From the NCBI GenBank assembly GCA_023898805.1, contig CP060260.1, forward strand, positions 1,798,001 through 1,862,000: 64,000 bases of DNA, read 5' to 3'. Under the pieces are notes generated by a model. It saw nothing but the letters and a program-made list of their open reading frames with translations. It ran no database searches and was not told where the DNA came from. The position numbers and the translations under genes were made by a program. Below, in pieces: positions 8,795 through 16,954 of this stretch; within the stretch, counting starts at the first letter, position 1; each line of letters opens with the position of its first letter. The stretch is from Rhodospirillales bacterium. Its GTDB lineage: Bacteria; Pseudomonadota; Alphaproteobacteria; Micavibrionales; UBA1664.

Positions 8795-10084
8795 TTATCC
8801 TTGCTCTTCGTTGCCTTCAAGCACCCATCGCGGCCAGATGACCTGGACCGTTGCACCGGTTTTCGGCGGCAGCGCATTGTTGAATCGCAACTTCGCCCCG
8901 GTCCCCTCCAGCAGGTTGATGGAAATAAAGATGCCCAATCCCATATGCCCGGTGCCGTCGTCGTCGCGGGTGGAGATATAAGGCTGGCCGACGGTCTGGA
9001 GGATTTGCGCGCCAAACCCCGGCCCGTCGTCGCGCACGTTCAATGTGATGGCATCGGCATCGCCCTCCACCTCCACCTCGACCGCGCTGCGGGCATAGGA
9101 CATGGCATTGCCGATCAGATTGCCGATGCCGTATTCCAGCGCCAGCGTCTTGCCGATCACCGGAAGGTTTTCAGGGATGCGCGATACGACGGTGCAACGC
9201 ACCCGCCCGTCGCCGGGGTCGAAGGCGCTGGCGATTTCCATCAGCATTCGGTCTAACCGCATAGGTGCGGTGGTTTCCGCCAGCGTGCGGTCCGGGTTGC
9301 TGGCAAGGTCGGCCAGGATTTTTTTACACTTCTCGGTCTGGTCGCGCAAAATCGCGACATCCTCGGCCAGCGGATCGTCCGGCAGAAGGTCGATCTCCAT
9401 TTCCTTCGTAACCACCGCGATGGTGCCAAGCGGGCTGCCCAGCTCGTGCACTGCCGCTGCCGCCAGCGCGCCAAGCGCGGACATACGGCGCTTTTGCTCA
9501 AGGATTGAACGTGTGGTCACCAAAGCCTCGGTCACCCGGCGCGTTTCCATGGCCAGTCGCCAGACGGTAAAGCTGATGAACACCAGCGATACCATCAGCG
9601 CGACCCATGTGCCGTGCTGGTAGGCGGGCGAAAATACCGGCTGCGGATCCGGCCATTCCAGCGGGATGTAGGCGAAGGACAAAATGCTCACCCCCAGCAC
9701 CGTCAGCATGATCAAAAGACACAGGCTGAACAGCGAAAGCAGCGACGCCGCCATCGCCAGCGGCGCCAGCAGGAACACGCTGAACGGATTTTCAGTGCCT
9801 CCGGTGAAGAACAGAAAGCCGCAAAATTGCGAGATGTCGAAAATGAAATACCACAACACGATGTTTTCCGAGAGCTGGCGGCGCTGCTGCTTTTTCATCG
9901 CATAGATGTTGATCGCGAAACTGGCGCCGATCAGGCAGGAAAGCGCGGGTGCTGGCAGGGGGATGCCGAACAGCGCGTCAGACCCTAAAACCACAAGAAG
10001 CTGCGCGACCGAAATGATCCAACGCAGGATGATCATCGGCGTGGTGACGACGTTGCTGACCCGCGCGTGAATGTCGATGGACAT
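8795..10084 (-). CDS. regB: RegB/ActS/PrrB-type redox sensor histidine kinase
   Basis: RegB is a membrane kinase that senses the quinone pool and a redox-active cysteine. The 429-residue protein has about six membrane segments in residues 15-175, containing the quinone-site signature GGTENPF at 95-101. His213 lies in the family H-box AAVHELGSPLGTI, and Cys253 (EKCKKIL) corresponds to the redox-active cysteine position of the family. The ATPase domain follows with N, G1 (DDGPGFG) and G2 (GHMGLGIFI). ATG 10084 overlaps the stop of the CobT-like gene (TGATG), indicating translational coupling. Confidence 0.95.
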   Translation of the reverse strand: MSIDIHARVSNVVTTPMIILRWIISVAQLLVVLGSDALFGIPLPAPALSCLIGASFAINIYAMKKQQRRQLSENIVLWYFIFDISQFCGFLFFTGGTENPFSVFLLAPLAMAASLLSLFSLCLLIMLTVLGVSILSFAYIPLEWPDPQPVFSPAYQHGTWVALMVSLVFISFTVWRLAMETRRVTEALVTTRSILEQKRRMSALGALAAAAVHELGSPLGTIAVVTKEMEIDLLPDDPLAEDVAILRDQTEKCKKILADLASNPDRTLAETTAPMRLDRMLMEIASAFDPGDGRVRCTVVSRIPENLPVIGKTLALEYGIGNLIGNAMSYARSAVEVEVEGDADAITLNVRDDGPGFGAQILQTVGQPYISTRDDDGTGHMGLGIFISINLLEGTGAKLRFNNALPPKTGATVQVIWPRWVLEGNEEQG

Positions 10085-10794
10085 CAGACCGCCGCCTTTC
10101 TGCGTCGGTGTTCGCCCTGAAGGACGCTGGCCAGCATCACCGCGGCATAACCGGTTTCGTTCGGTTCGTTTTCGCCGAAGACATGGACCCCGGCCTCGTC
10201 GGCATCGACGCCGCATAAAAAGACATGCCGCGCGGTATCCGGGCGTATCTGGCGTAGCGCGCGGACGGCGGCACGCCCTTGCGCACCTTCGACGATGATG
10301 GGAATGCCTGCGCGCGCGGCGGCGATGATCGCGCCAAAAATCGCCGCGGTTTCCGGCGTGGCGGTGGCAAAAAATCGCGCCGGATCGCAAGATGCGGCGC
10401 GCGCGGCGGACTCGGCGCCGAACCCGGCGACGGCCAGCAGACCCGTATCCTGTTCCGCCGCCATCATGCCGAAGGCGGCGGCGCGGGCGTTGTCGGTGGC
10501 GTTCACGCCGCCCGAGCCAAGCTCGATGACCTGTAAGTCGCAATCCAGCGCGGCTGCGGCGCCGTGCAGCGGCAGGCGGCCTTGTTGCAATGCGGCCTGA
10601 TATTGATCGGCTTCCGCTGTGGGACCGTCGTCGAACCGGTAGATCACCACGCGCACCAACTGTGCCGGTTCTGGCCGCGCGTCCATCAGCGTCATGGCGG
10701 CCTCGATCGGGTTGTCCGGTCCTGGCGGCTGTGGCGCCAGTCCGTCGACAACGGCCAGAATGTCGGCGGGAAAGATGGTGATTTCAGATGACAT
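10084..10794 (-). CDS. Short CobT-like phosphoribosyltransferase homologue
   Basis: This 236-residue protein resembles CobT, the nicotinate-nucleotide:dimethylbenzimidazole phosphoribosyltransferase, but is about 100 residues shorter. Similar parts are GSGGVNATDNARAAAFGMM, a dinucleotide-like GFGAESAARA, AAARAGIPIIVEGAQGRAAVRAL (family: AAARGIPVLVDGF-STAAAL), and a C-terminal ENEPNETGYAAVMLAS that may hold the general-base Glu. The N-terminal part is poorly matched. It is the first gene of an apparent operon with regB and regA (TGATG overlap with regB). It could be a catalytically altered member that helps redox sensing, or a remnant; function is not established. Confidence 0.55.
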   Translation of the reverse strand: MSSEITIFPADILAVVDGLAPQPPGPDNPIEAAMTLMDARPEPAQLVRVVIYRFDDGPTAEADQYQAALQQGRLPLHGAAAALDCDLQVIELGSGGVNATDNARAAAFGMMAAEQDTGLLAVAGFGAESAARAASCDPARFFATATPETAAIFGAIIAAARAGIPIIVEGAQGRAAVRALRQIRPDTARHVFLCGVDADEAGVHVFGENEPNETGYAAVMLASVLQGEHRRRKAAV

Positions 10795-10839
10795 GCCCGG
10801 CCATAGCCCCTAAGATTGCGCGGTTCTTAAAGGGATACC

Positions 10840-12777
10840 ATGCGCCGACTGAAAGGCAAAATCATCAAATTGGGGTTCGATTCCATTCTCGCGATGGCAT
10901 CGGTCGCTGCGGCCGTGGCGATTTATAACCGTGGCGACCTTGGTTCGCTCGACGCACTGGTGCGGCAGGCGTTGGTATTCGCTATATTTTATGTCTTTTC
11001 CTCGGCTGTGTTCGGCACCCATCGCAATGTCTGGCGTTATACCTCGATGCGCGACCTTCTTGATATCGGGCGTGCGGTTCTGGCGACCCTGTTTGCCTTT
11101 GGCCTGTTCCAGCATTTTCTCTGGCCCGCCTTTTTGTTTGCGCCCAGCTTCATCGTCGTGCAAGGGCTGGTGTTAAGCGCCATGGTGGTGGGCCAGCGCC
11201 TGCTGCACCGCCTGGTGTACGAAGGGATGCCGACCCGCCACCCCGAGGCGTCGGGCGTCGCGCGCCCGCGTGTGGTGCTGGTGGGGGCGGGGCCGCTGGC
11301 TGAACGTTATATCCGGGTGTCGCGCCTCAACCCCTATTTCGGTTACAATATCGCGGGCGTGGTCGATGAATCCCGCACGCTGTTCGGCGAAATGCTGCAC
11401 GGCGTGCCGATTTTGGGCAAACCCAAGCATCTTGAAACCATCCTGCGGGACCTGACAGACAACGGACGCCCGGTCCAGCGCCTTGTCTTTACCGAAAACG
11501 CGCCGGGCGGCGGGGCCGATCTGATGGACGTGCCGCCCGCGATTTTGGAAGCGCCGGAAAAATACGGCTTGCGCCTTTCGCGTCTTGGCGACATGACGGC
11601 CTTTCACGAGGGGATTGAGAGCGTGGACGAAGCGCCGCCGATCAACCCCATCGCGATCGAGGATCTGCTGGGCCGTCCGCAGGCCAATCTGGACCTTAAC
11701 TCGATGCGTGAACTCATTGCGGGCCGCCGCGTCGCCATCACCGGTGCGGGTGGCACCATAGGGGGCGAGCTTTCGCGCCAGATCGCACGGCTGGGTCCGG
11801 CGGCGATGGCCTTGCTGGATTTCAGCGAATATAATTTGTACGCGCTTGAACTCGACATGAAGGATCTGCGCCTCGATTTTCCGTGGCGCTGCCTGTTGTG
11901 CAACGTTCGCGTGGCCGAACAGGTGCGCAAGGTCTTCGCCGAATTCCAGCCCGACATCGTCTTTCACGCCGCCGCCCTCAAACATGTCCCGCTGGTTGAG
12001 GCGAACCCGTCTGAAGGTGTCCTGACCAATATTTCCGGCACCCGTATCGTTGCCGAATCCTGCGCCGAATTCGGTGTCGGCACCATGGTCCAGATTTCAA
12101 CCGACAAAGCGGTCAATCCGTGCAACGTCATGGGCGCGACCAAGCGCGTGGGCGAAATGCTGGCCCGTTCGCTGGACGATGCGGGTGGAACCACCCGCTT
12201 TATCACGGTGCGCTTTGGCAACGTGCTGGGCTCGTCCGGTTCGGTTGTACCGCTGTTTAAAAAACAGATCGCCGCAGGCGGGCCGCTGACCGTGACCCAT
12301 CCGGACATCCGTCGCTTTTTCATGACGATTTCCGAAGCGGTTTCTCTGGTCCTTCAGGCCTCCGCCCACGCGCTGCGCGCGCCGGACCAACGCGGACGCA
12401 TTCTCGTCCTCGACATGGGGGAACAGATGCGCATTCTCGACGTCGCGCACCAGATGATCCGGCTGGCGGGGTTGCGTCCGGATTTGGACATAAAAATTGA
12501 ATTCACCGGCCTTCGCCCCGGCGAGAAGATGTACGAGGAGCTGTTCGACGCCGCCGAACGCCGCGTGGGTACGGATTCGCCGGAAATTCTGGCCGCCGTG
12601 TCGCAAGCCGGAGATTCGGCGCTTCTCCGCCGTTCCGTCACGACGCTGGAGGAAGCCGCCCGCCGGGGCGACGATGCCTCGGTCATCCGCCATTTACAGG
12701 CTGTTGTGCCGGGATATCGCGGCGACCCCGCGCTCGAACATCTGGTAGGGCTCGGGATGGGGCGTAAAAAGGCTTGA
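10840..12777 (+). CDS. WbpM/PglF/CapD-type membrane nucleotide-sugar 4,6-dehydratase
   Basis: Enzymes of this class convert UDP-GlcNAc to a 4-keto-6-deoxy sugar, the first step to bacillosamine and other modified surface sugars. The 645-residue protein has an N-terminal membrane region of about four helices (residues 10-125), a CoA-binding-like domain (about 140-260), and a long SDR domain from about 290. Seen are GAGGTIGGELSRQI (about residue 302), STDKAVNP (about 420) and NVMGATKR, where Met replaces Tyr as in the SMK triad of WbpM/PglF. Start ATG 10840 has AAAGGG five bases upstream. No other glycan gene is adjacent. Confidence 0.93.
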   Translation: MRRLKGKIIKLGFDSILAMASVAAAVAIYNRGDLGSLDALVRQALVFAIFYVFSSAVFGTHRNVWRYTSMRDLLDIGRAVLATLFAFGLFQHFLWPAFLFAPSFIVVQGLVLSAMVVGQRLLHRLVYEGMPTRHPEASGVARPRVVLVGAGPLAERYIRVSRLNPYFGYNIAGVVDESRTLFGEMLHGVPILGKPKHLETILRDLTDNGRPVQRLVFTENAPGGGADLMDVPPAILEAPEKYGLRLSRLGDMTAFHEGIESVDEAPPINPIAIEDLLGRPQANLDLNSMRELIAGRRVAITGAGGTIGGELSRQIARLGPAAMALLDFSEYNLYALELDMKDLRLDFPWRCLLCNVRVAEQVRKVFAEFQPDIVFHAAALKHVPLVEANPSEGVLTNISGTRIVAESCAEFGVGTMVQISTDKAVNPCNVMGATKRVGEMLARSLDDAGGTTRFITVRFGNVLGSSGSVVPLFKKQIAAGGPLTVTHPDIRRFFMTISEAVSLVLQASAHALRAPDQRGRILVLDMGEQMRILDVAHQMIRLAGLRPDLDIKIEFTGLRPGEKMYEELFDAAERRVGTDSPEILAAVSQAGDSALLRRSVTTLEEAARRGDDASVIRHLQAVVPGYRGDPALEHLVGLGMGRKKA

Positions 12778-12803
12778 CCTTTTCGCCTCAAATCCCCTAA
12801 GGT
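12774..12803 (+). promoter_or_regulatory. Predicted sigma70-type promoter of rpmB
   Basis: TTGACC at 12774-12779, an 18-bp spacer and TAAGGT at 12798-12803 form a good housekeeping promoter. The -35 box overlaps the 3' end of the dehydratase gene. It lies about 50 bp before the rpmB start and may also serve tgt and upp. Confidence 0.5.
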
Positions 12804-12849
12804 CCGCCCCGAATTGAACATTTTGCTTTGAATGAAAAGGAAGGCCGCC

Positions 12850-13140
12850 ATGACGCGCCGTTGTCAGATTACCGGAAAAATGCGCCAGGTCGGGAACGCC
12901 GTGTCCCACGCCAACAACAAGACCAAGCGCCGCTTCAACCCCAATATCCGCGATGCGCGCGCCTATTCCGAAAGCCTGAAGCGTTTTGTATCGCTGAAGG
13001 TCACGGCGGCGGGCCTGCGCACCATCGAACACAATGGCGGCCTGGATGCGTGGCTGCTTAAACAGACGCCCTCGAAACTCGACGCGCGCCTGCGCAAAAT
13101 CCGCGAACAGGTCAAGGAAGCGGCCAAAGCCGCCAGCTAA
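12850..13140 (+). CDS. rpmB: 50S ribosomal protein L28
   Basis: L28 is a small basic protein near the exit region of the large subunit. The 96 residues have the family signature MTRRCQITGKMRQVGNAVSHANNK, then KRRFNPNIR, VTAAGLRTIEHNGGL and a basic C-terminal helix, the alphaproteobacterial long form. ATG 12850 is preferred over one six codons upstream because GGAAGG lies at the right distance before it. Its stop codon directly abuts the GTG start of the tgt homologue, so the two are probably coupled. Confidence 0.98.
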   Translation: MTRRCQITGKMRQVGNAVSHANNKTKRRFNPNIRDARAYSESLKRFVSLKVTAAGLRTIEHNGGLDAWLLKQTPSKLDARLRKIREQVKEAAKAAS

Positions 13141-14319
13141 GTGTCGCTTTACCCGAATTTCAAATTCGACATTCTCAAGCCGTGCACGCAATCCCGTGCG
13201 CGGCTTGGTCGTCTAACCACCCCGCACGGCGCGATCGAAACCCCCAATTTCATCTTCTGCGGCACCCATGCGGGGCTGCGCTGCATGACGGGTGAGGAAG
13301 CGAAGGCTGCAGGCGCCGAAATCGTTTTGGCCAACACTTATCACATGCTGGTCCGTCCGGGGCCGGCGGTGGTGGAAAAACTGGGCGGCCTGCATGGCAT
13401 GATGGTCTGGGACGGACCGATCATGACCGATTCCGGCGGCTTTCAGATTTTCATCATGGGCTACGAGGGCGGCAGCGACGAAATCAAGATGCGCGGCAAA
13501 AAGGCCCCGCGCAAATCACTGATCAAAATCGACGAGGAAGGGGCATGGTTTTATTCCTACCTCAATGGCGAAAAATTGCACCTGACGCCGGAAAAATCCA
13601 TGGATGTCCAGCGTGCGCTGGGCGCGGACCTGATCTACCAGCTCGACGAATGTACCTCATCCGCCCATGGCAAGGATTACCACGCGCAATCGATGCGCAT
13701 GTCGCTGCGCTGGGGTGATCGCTGCATCAAACGCTTTGCCGAAACAGGCGATGGCAAACAGGCGTTGTACGGCATCGTTCAGGGCGGCAACTACATGGAT
13801 CTGCGCACGGAAAGCGCCGCCCGCGTGAACGAACAGGATTTCTTCGGCATGGCGATCGGCGGCTATTTCGGCAAATCGAAGGACGAATTGCACGACATCG
13901 TCGCGCCGACCATGGAATGCGTGCGCCGTGACCGTCCCGTGCACATGCTGGGAATAGGCCATGTCGAGGATATTTTTGCCGGCGTCCGCGCGGGCATCGA
14001 CACGTTTGATTGCGTCGAACCCACGCGGCTGGCCGGACATGGCACGATGCTGCTCAAGGGCCAGCCAAGGATGCGCATCAACCTGCGCAATGCGAAATAC
14101 CGTGGCGATACCACGCCGCTGGATGCCGACAGCGCATTCCACATTTCACGCCAATACACGCGCGGCACCCTGCATCATCTGGTGCAGGCCAAGGAGCCGT
14201 TGGCCGAACACATTCTGTCCATGCACAACGTTGCGGTGATGATGCAGTTGTTCCGCGAAATCCGCGCCGCCATCCGCACCGACACGCTTGACGCCTGCGA
14301 AAAGGAATGGCTTGGTTAG
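13141..14319 (+). CDS. tgt: tRNA-guanine transglycosylase homologue lacking the zinc cysteines
   Basis: TGT exchanges guanine-34 of GU(N) tRNAs for preQ1. This 392-residue protein keeps the TIM-barrel catalytic parts: Asp97 in IMTDSGGFQIF, Asp169-Glu-Cys171, GIVQGG, and nucleophile Asp290 in DTFDCVEPTR. However, the zinc site C-x-C-x2-C...H is Ser331-Ala-Phe333-His-Ile-Ser336, with only His362 left. The pocket motif GGLAVGE reads GGYFGKS. These changes suggest altered structure or substrate. The GTG start abuts the rpmB stop and has no Shine-Dalgarno; no other in-frame start is near. No queA or queC-F gene is in the window. Confidence 0.88.
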   Translation: MSLYPNFKFDILKPCTQSRARLGRLTTPHGAIETPNFIFCGTHAGLRCMTGEEAKAAGAEIVLANTYHMLVRPGPAVVEKLGGLHGMMVWDGPIMTDSGGFQIFIMGYEGGSDEIKMRGKKAPRKSLIKIDEEGAWFYSYLNGEKLHLTPEKSMDVQRALGADLIYQLDECTSSAHGKDYHAQSMRMSLRWGDRCIKRFAETGDGKQALYGIVQGGNYMDLRTESAARVNEQDFFGMAIGGYFGKSKDELHDIVAPTMECVRRDRPVHMLGIGHVEDIFAGVRAGIDTFDCVEPTRLAGHGTMLLKGQPRMRINLRNAKYRGDTTPLDADSAFHISRQYTRGTLHHLVQAKEPLAEHILSMHNVAVMMQLFREIRAAIRTDTLDACEKEWLG

Positions 14320-14322
14320 GGC

Positions 14323-14958
14323 ATGAAAAACCTGATTGTTTCCGCCCATCCCGTAGTCGCTGACCGTCTGGCGCGCCTGCGCGATAAAAACGCCTCCGTT
14401 CACGCTTTCCGCGCCTATGTGCACGAGGTTTCCATGGCGCTGGCTTACGAGGCCTCGGCGGATCTGCCTACCCGCGAATGTACGGTCGAAACCCCGCTGG
14501 AAAAAACGCCGGGACGCATGCTGGCCGCCGCAAAATCCGTTCTGGTGGTGCCGATCCTGCGCGCGGGACTGGGACTGGTTTCGGGGTTCGAGGCGTTGTT
14601 CCCCGATTGCCATATGGGCCATATCGGCCTGTACCGGGACGAGGAAACGAAACTGCCGGTCGAATACCTGATCCGCCTGCCAAGGGAACTCGACCGTCCG
14701 ATCTTTCTGGTCGATCCGATGCTGGCGACCGGCCATTCGACGGCCAAGGCGGTTGAAATCCTGCTGAACGCTGGCGCGAAACTGGCCGATATCCGGGTGG
14801 TGACGTTGATCTCCGCGCCCGAGGGCGTCGAATACGTGCACGGCCTTTATCCCGACCTGCCGATTTATACGGCGGCGCTCGACAGCCACTTGAACGCCAA
14901 CGCGTTCATCGTGCCGGGGTTGGGCGATGCGGGCGACCGCATGTTCGGCACGCTTTGA
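14323..14958 (+). CDS. upp: Uracil phosphoribosyltransferase
   Basis: Upp makes UMP from uracil and PRPP in pyrimidine salvage. The 211-residue protein matches the family in length. Visible landmarks are the N-terminal VSAHPVVADRLARLRD, VPILRAGLGLVSGF, the PRPP-binding loop FLVDPMLATGHSTAKAVE with the adjacent acidic residue, and the uracil-recognition region TAALDSHLNANAFIVPGLGDAGDRMFGT. It follows the tgt homologue by 3 bp in the same direction, fitting a base-salvage/tRNA-base operon with rpmB and tgt. Confidence 0.97.
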   Translation: MKNLIVSAHPVVADRLARLRDKNASVHAFRAYVHEVSMALAYEASADLPTRECTVETPLEKTPGRMLAAAKSVLVVPILRAGLGLVSGFEALFPDCHMGHIGLYRDEETKLPVEYLIRLPRELDRPIFLVDPMLATGHSTAKAVEILLNAGAKLADIRVVTLISAPEGVEYVHGLYPDLPIYTAALDSHLNANAFIVPGLGDAGDRMFGTL

Positions 14959-14988
14959 AATAAGGCAAAAATCGCGTAAAATACTGAA

Positions 14989-16476
14989 ATGCCGGATAAA
15001 AGCATTTACGAGCGCCTGTTCACGGGCTGGCCTGAGCCGCGCCTGCTGATCGAGCGGCGCGAAGACGGGTTTTTCTGTGTCCACCGCGCCAACCCTTCGG
15101 CCTGCGAATATTTCGGCCAGAAACAGGATGGGCTGGACGGACGGCTGATCGACGACCTGCTGGAAGTCGCCAATAAGACCCATGTGATCCAGTCCTTCGG
15201 CGTGTGTTTTTCGTCGGGCATGCCGGTATCCGTCCAGTGCATTCCGCTGGCGCCCGACGGCGTCAAGCTGCGTCCCTTCTTCCTAAACCCGCTTAAAGAC
15301 GACGAAGGCCGCGTGATCGCGATCGACATGACCGCCCGCCTGCCGTCGCCGAACGAGGACGCGCTGCGCCGCGAACGTGACGACGCGCTCTCCATCTTCA
15401 CCAGCATCTTCGACGCCAGCGACGTCGGCATTCTGGTCACCGACCACAACCGCCGCGTCGTGCGGGTGAACGACACGCTTTGCCGCAACTTTGGTTGGCG
15501 CGCGGTCGATCTGGTGGGCGAGGAATTTACCGTCATGGTGCCCGAGGATGAACATGATATCGCGCGCAAACGTCACGACGATTTTATAAATAACGTTAAT
15601 GTCGAAAAATCGCGCGAACTCAAAATCCTGCGCGGCGACGGCGGGCTGGCCAACATCATCGCGACTTCGGGCGTGATCGAACTTTCGGGCCGCCGCAAAT
15701 TCCGTATCTCGACGCTGGTCGATATCACCCAGCTAAAACAGGTCGAACGCGATTTGCGCCGCGCCAAGGAACAAGCCGATACCGCCAATCAGGCAAAATC
15801 CGCGTTTTTGGCCAATATGTCGCATGAACTGCGCACGCCCCTTAATGCCATCATCGGCTTTTCCGATTTGATGCTTTCAGGCACGCTGGGGCGTATCGAC
15901 AACGACCTGTACCGCGAATATTTGGGCGACATCCATTTCTCCGCGACCCATTTGCTGACGATCATCAACGACGTGCTGGATATGTCGAAGATCGAAGCCG
16001 GGCACATGAAGGTCGAAAAACGCCCCGCCGATATTCCGGCGCTGCTGGAGGAGGCGGCCCGCCTGATGCATCCCCACGCCGCCGAACGCAACGTGCGCAT
16101 CGATCTCGATATCGCACCCGGCCTGCCGCCCGTGCCGGTCGATCCGCGCATGTTGCGTCAGGTTCTGCTCAATCTTCTTTCCAACGCGGTCAAGTTTTCG
16201 CATGCGAACGGGCAAGTCCGCCTGCGCGCCGCGATCGAGGGCGACATGCTGGTCATCGCCGTCGTCGATGAAGGCATCGGCATTCCGCAAGACAAGCTTG
16301 CCACGGTGATGGAGCCGTTCGGACAGGTCGCCGATCCGCGCGTGGCCAAGGGGCAGGGGACGGGGCTTGGCCTGCCGCTGGCCCGCGCCATGACCGAATT
16401 GCAGGGCGGAGTGTTTGAACTGGCTTCGGTGCAGGATAAAGGCACCACCGCCATCTGCCGCCTGCCTCTATGCTGA
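14989..16476 (+). CDS. Soluble PAS-domain sensor histidine kinase
   Basis: The 495-residue kinase has no membrane segment. A divergent PAS-like domain covers about residues 10-115, a clear PAS domain about 135-255 (SDVGILVTDHNRRVVRVNDTL), then a short coiled coil. The HisKA domain has His279 in AFLANMSHELRTPLNAIIGFSDLM, and the HATPase domain shows N (LLNLLSNAVKFSH), G1 (DEGIGIP) and G2 (GTGLGLPLARAM). No response regulator is adjacent, so its partner and signal are unknown. It follows upp by 30 bp and is followed by fur. Confidence 0.93.
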   Translation: MPDKSIYERLFTGWPEPRLLIERREDGFFCVHRANPSACEYFGQKQDGLDGRLIDDLLEVANKTHVIQSFGVCFSSGMPVSVQCIPLAPDGVKLRPFFLNPLKDDEGRVIAIDMTARLPSPNEDALRRERDDALSIFTSIFDASDVGILVTDHNRRVVRVNDTLCRNFGWRAVDLVGEEFTVMVPEDEHDIARKRHDDFINNVNVEKSRELKILRGDGGLANIIATSGVIELSGRRKFRISTLVDITQLKQVERDLRRAKEQADTANQAKSAFLANMSHELRTPLNAIIGFSDLMLSGTLGRIDNDLYREYLGDIHFSATHLLTIINDVLDMSKIEAGHMKVEKRPADIPALLEEAARLMHPHAAERNVRIDLDIAPGLPPVPVDPRMLRQVLLNLLSNAVKFSHANGQVRLRAAIEGDMLVIAVVDEGIGIPQDKLATVMEPFGQVADPRVAKGQGTGLGLPLARAMTELQGGVFELASVQDKGTTAICRLPLC

Positions 16477-16522
16477 TGCTGTGCTGATTGAACATTGTCC
16501 GGTTCCCCGTTAATCTTCCGCC

Positions 16523-16954
16523 ATGCCTGTAAATCGCGACACGCTCGAAAAACTCGAATCCAAATGCGCCGCCGCCGGAATCAAGATGACCGGCCAGCGC
16601 CGCACCGTCCTGCAGGTCCTGACGGATGCGACCGATCATCCCTCGGTTGAAACCGTGCTTGACCGTGCCCGTGCCATCGACCCGTCCATTTCCATGGCTA
16701 CGGTGTATCGCACGCTCAACCTGCTGGATGAAATGGATCTGGTCGATCGCCGCGAATTCGGCCAGAATTTTGCGCGGTTTGAGGTAAATGCCGACCATCA
16801 CCACCACCTGATCGATCTTGATAGCGGCGCGGTGATCGAATTCCAGAACGAAAATCTCGAACGCCTCAAGGCCGAAATCGCCCGCGATCTGGGCTATGAT
16901 CTGGTCCACCACACGCTGGAACTGTACGGCCGCAAAATCAAAGGCGGAAAATAA
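16523..16954 (+). CDS. fur: Fur-family metal-responsive transcriptional regulator
   Basis: The 143-residue protein has the Fur winged helix (GIKMTGQRRTVLQVL, SMATVYRTLNLLDEMDLV) and the metal-binding dimerisation domain with NADHHHHLIDLDSGAVIEF. The usual structural CxxC after HHxH is Asp-Leu-Asp-Ser, so a zinc(Cys4) site is absent, as in the alphaproteobacterial Fur/Mur group. Its regulon may be iron or manganese; sequence does not decide. Its stop codon overlaps the asnB start (TAATG). TTGAAC-N16-TTAATC just upstream could be its promoter, partly within the end of the kinase region. Confidence 0.93.
   Translation: MPVNRDTLEKLESKCAAAGIKMTGQRRTVLQVLTDATDHPSVETVLDRARAIDPSISMATVYRTLNLLDEMDLVDRREFGQNFARFEVNADHHHHLIDLDSGAVIEFQNENLERLKAEIARDLGYDLVHHTLELYGRKIKGGK

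Noticed and set aside
8795..10543. Long N-terminal extension of the RegB frame up to 10543
   Set aside because: The extension is Arg-rich, lies over the CobT-like gene, and the ATG at 10084 gives the normal RegB N-terminus.
12832..12849. Upstream ATG adding six residues to L28
   Set aside because: The ATG at 12850 has GGAAGG at correct spacing and gives the family N-terminus; the upstream one lacks a ribosome site.
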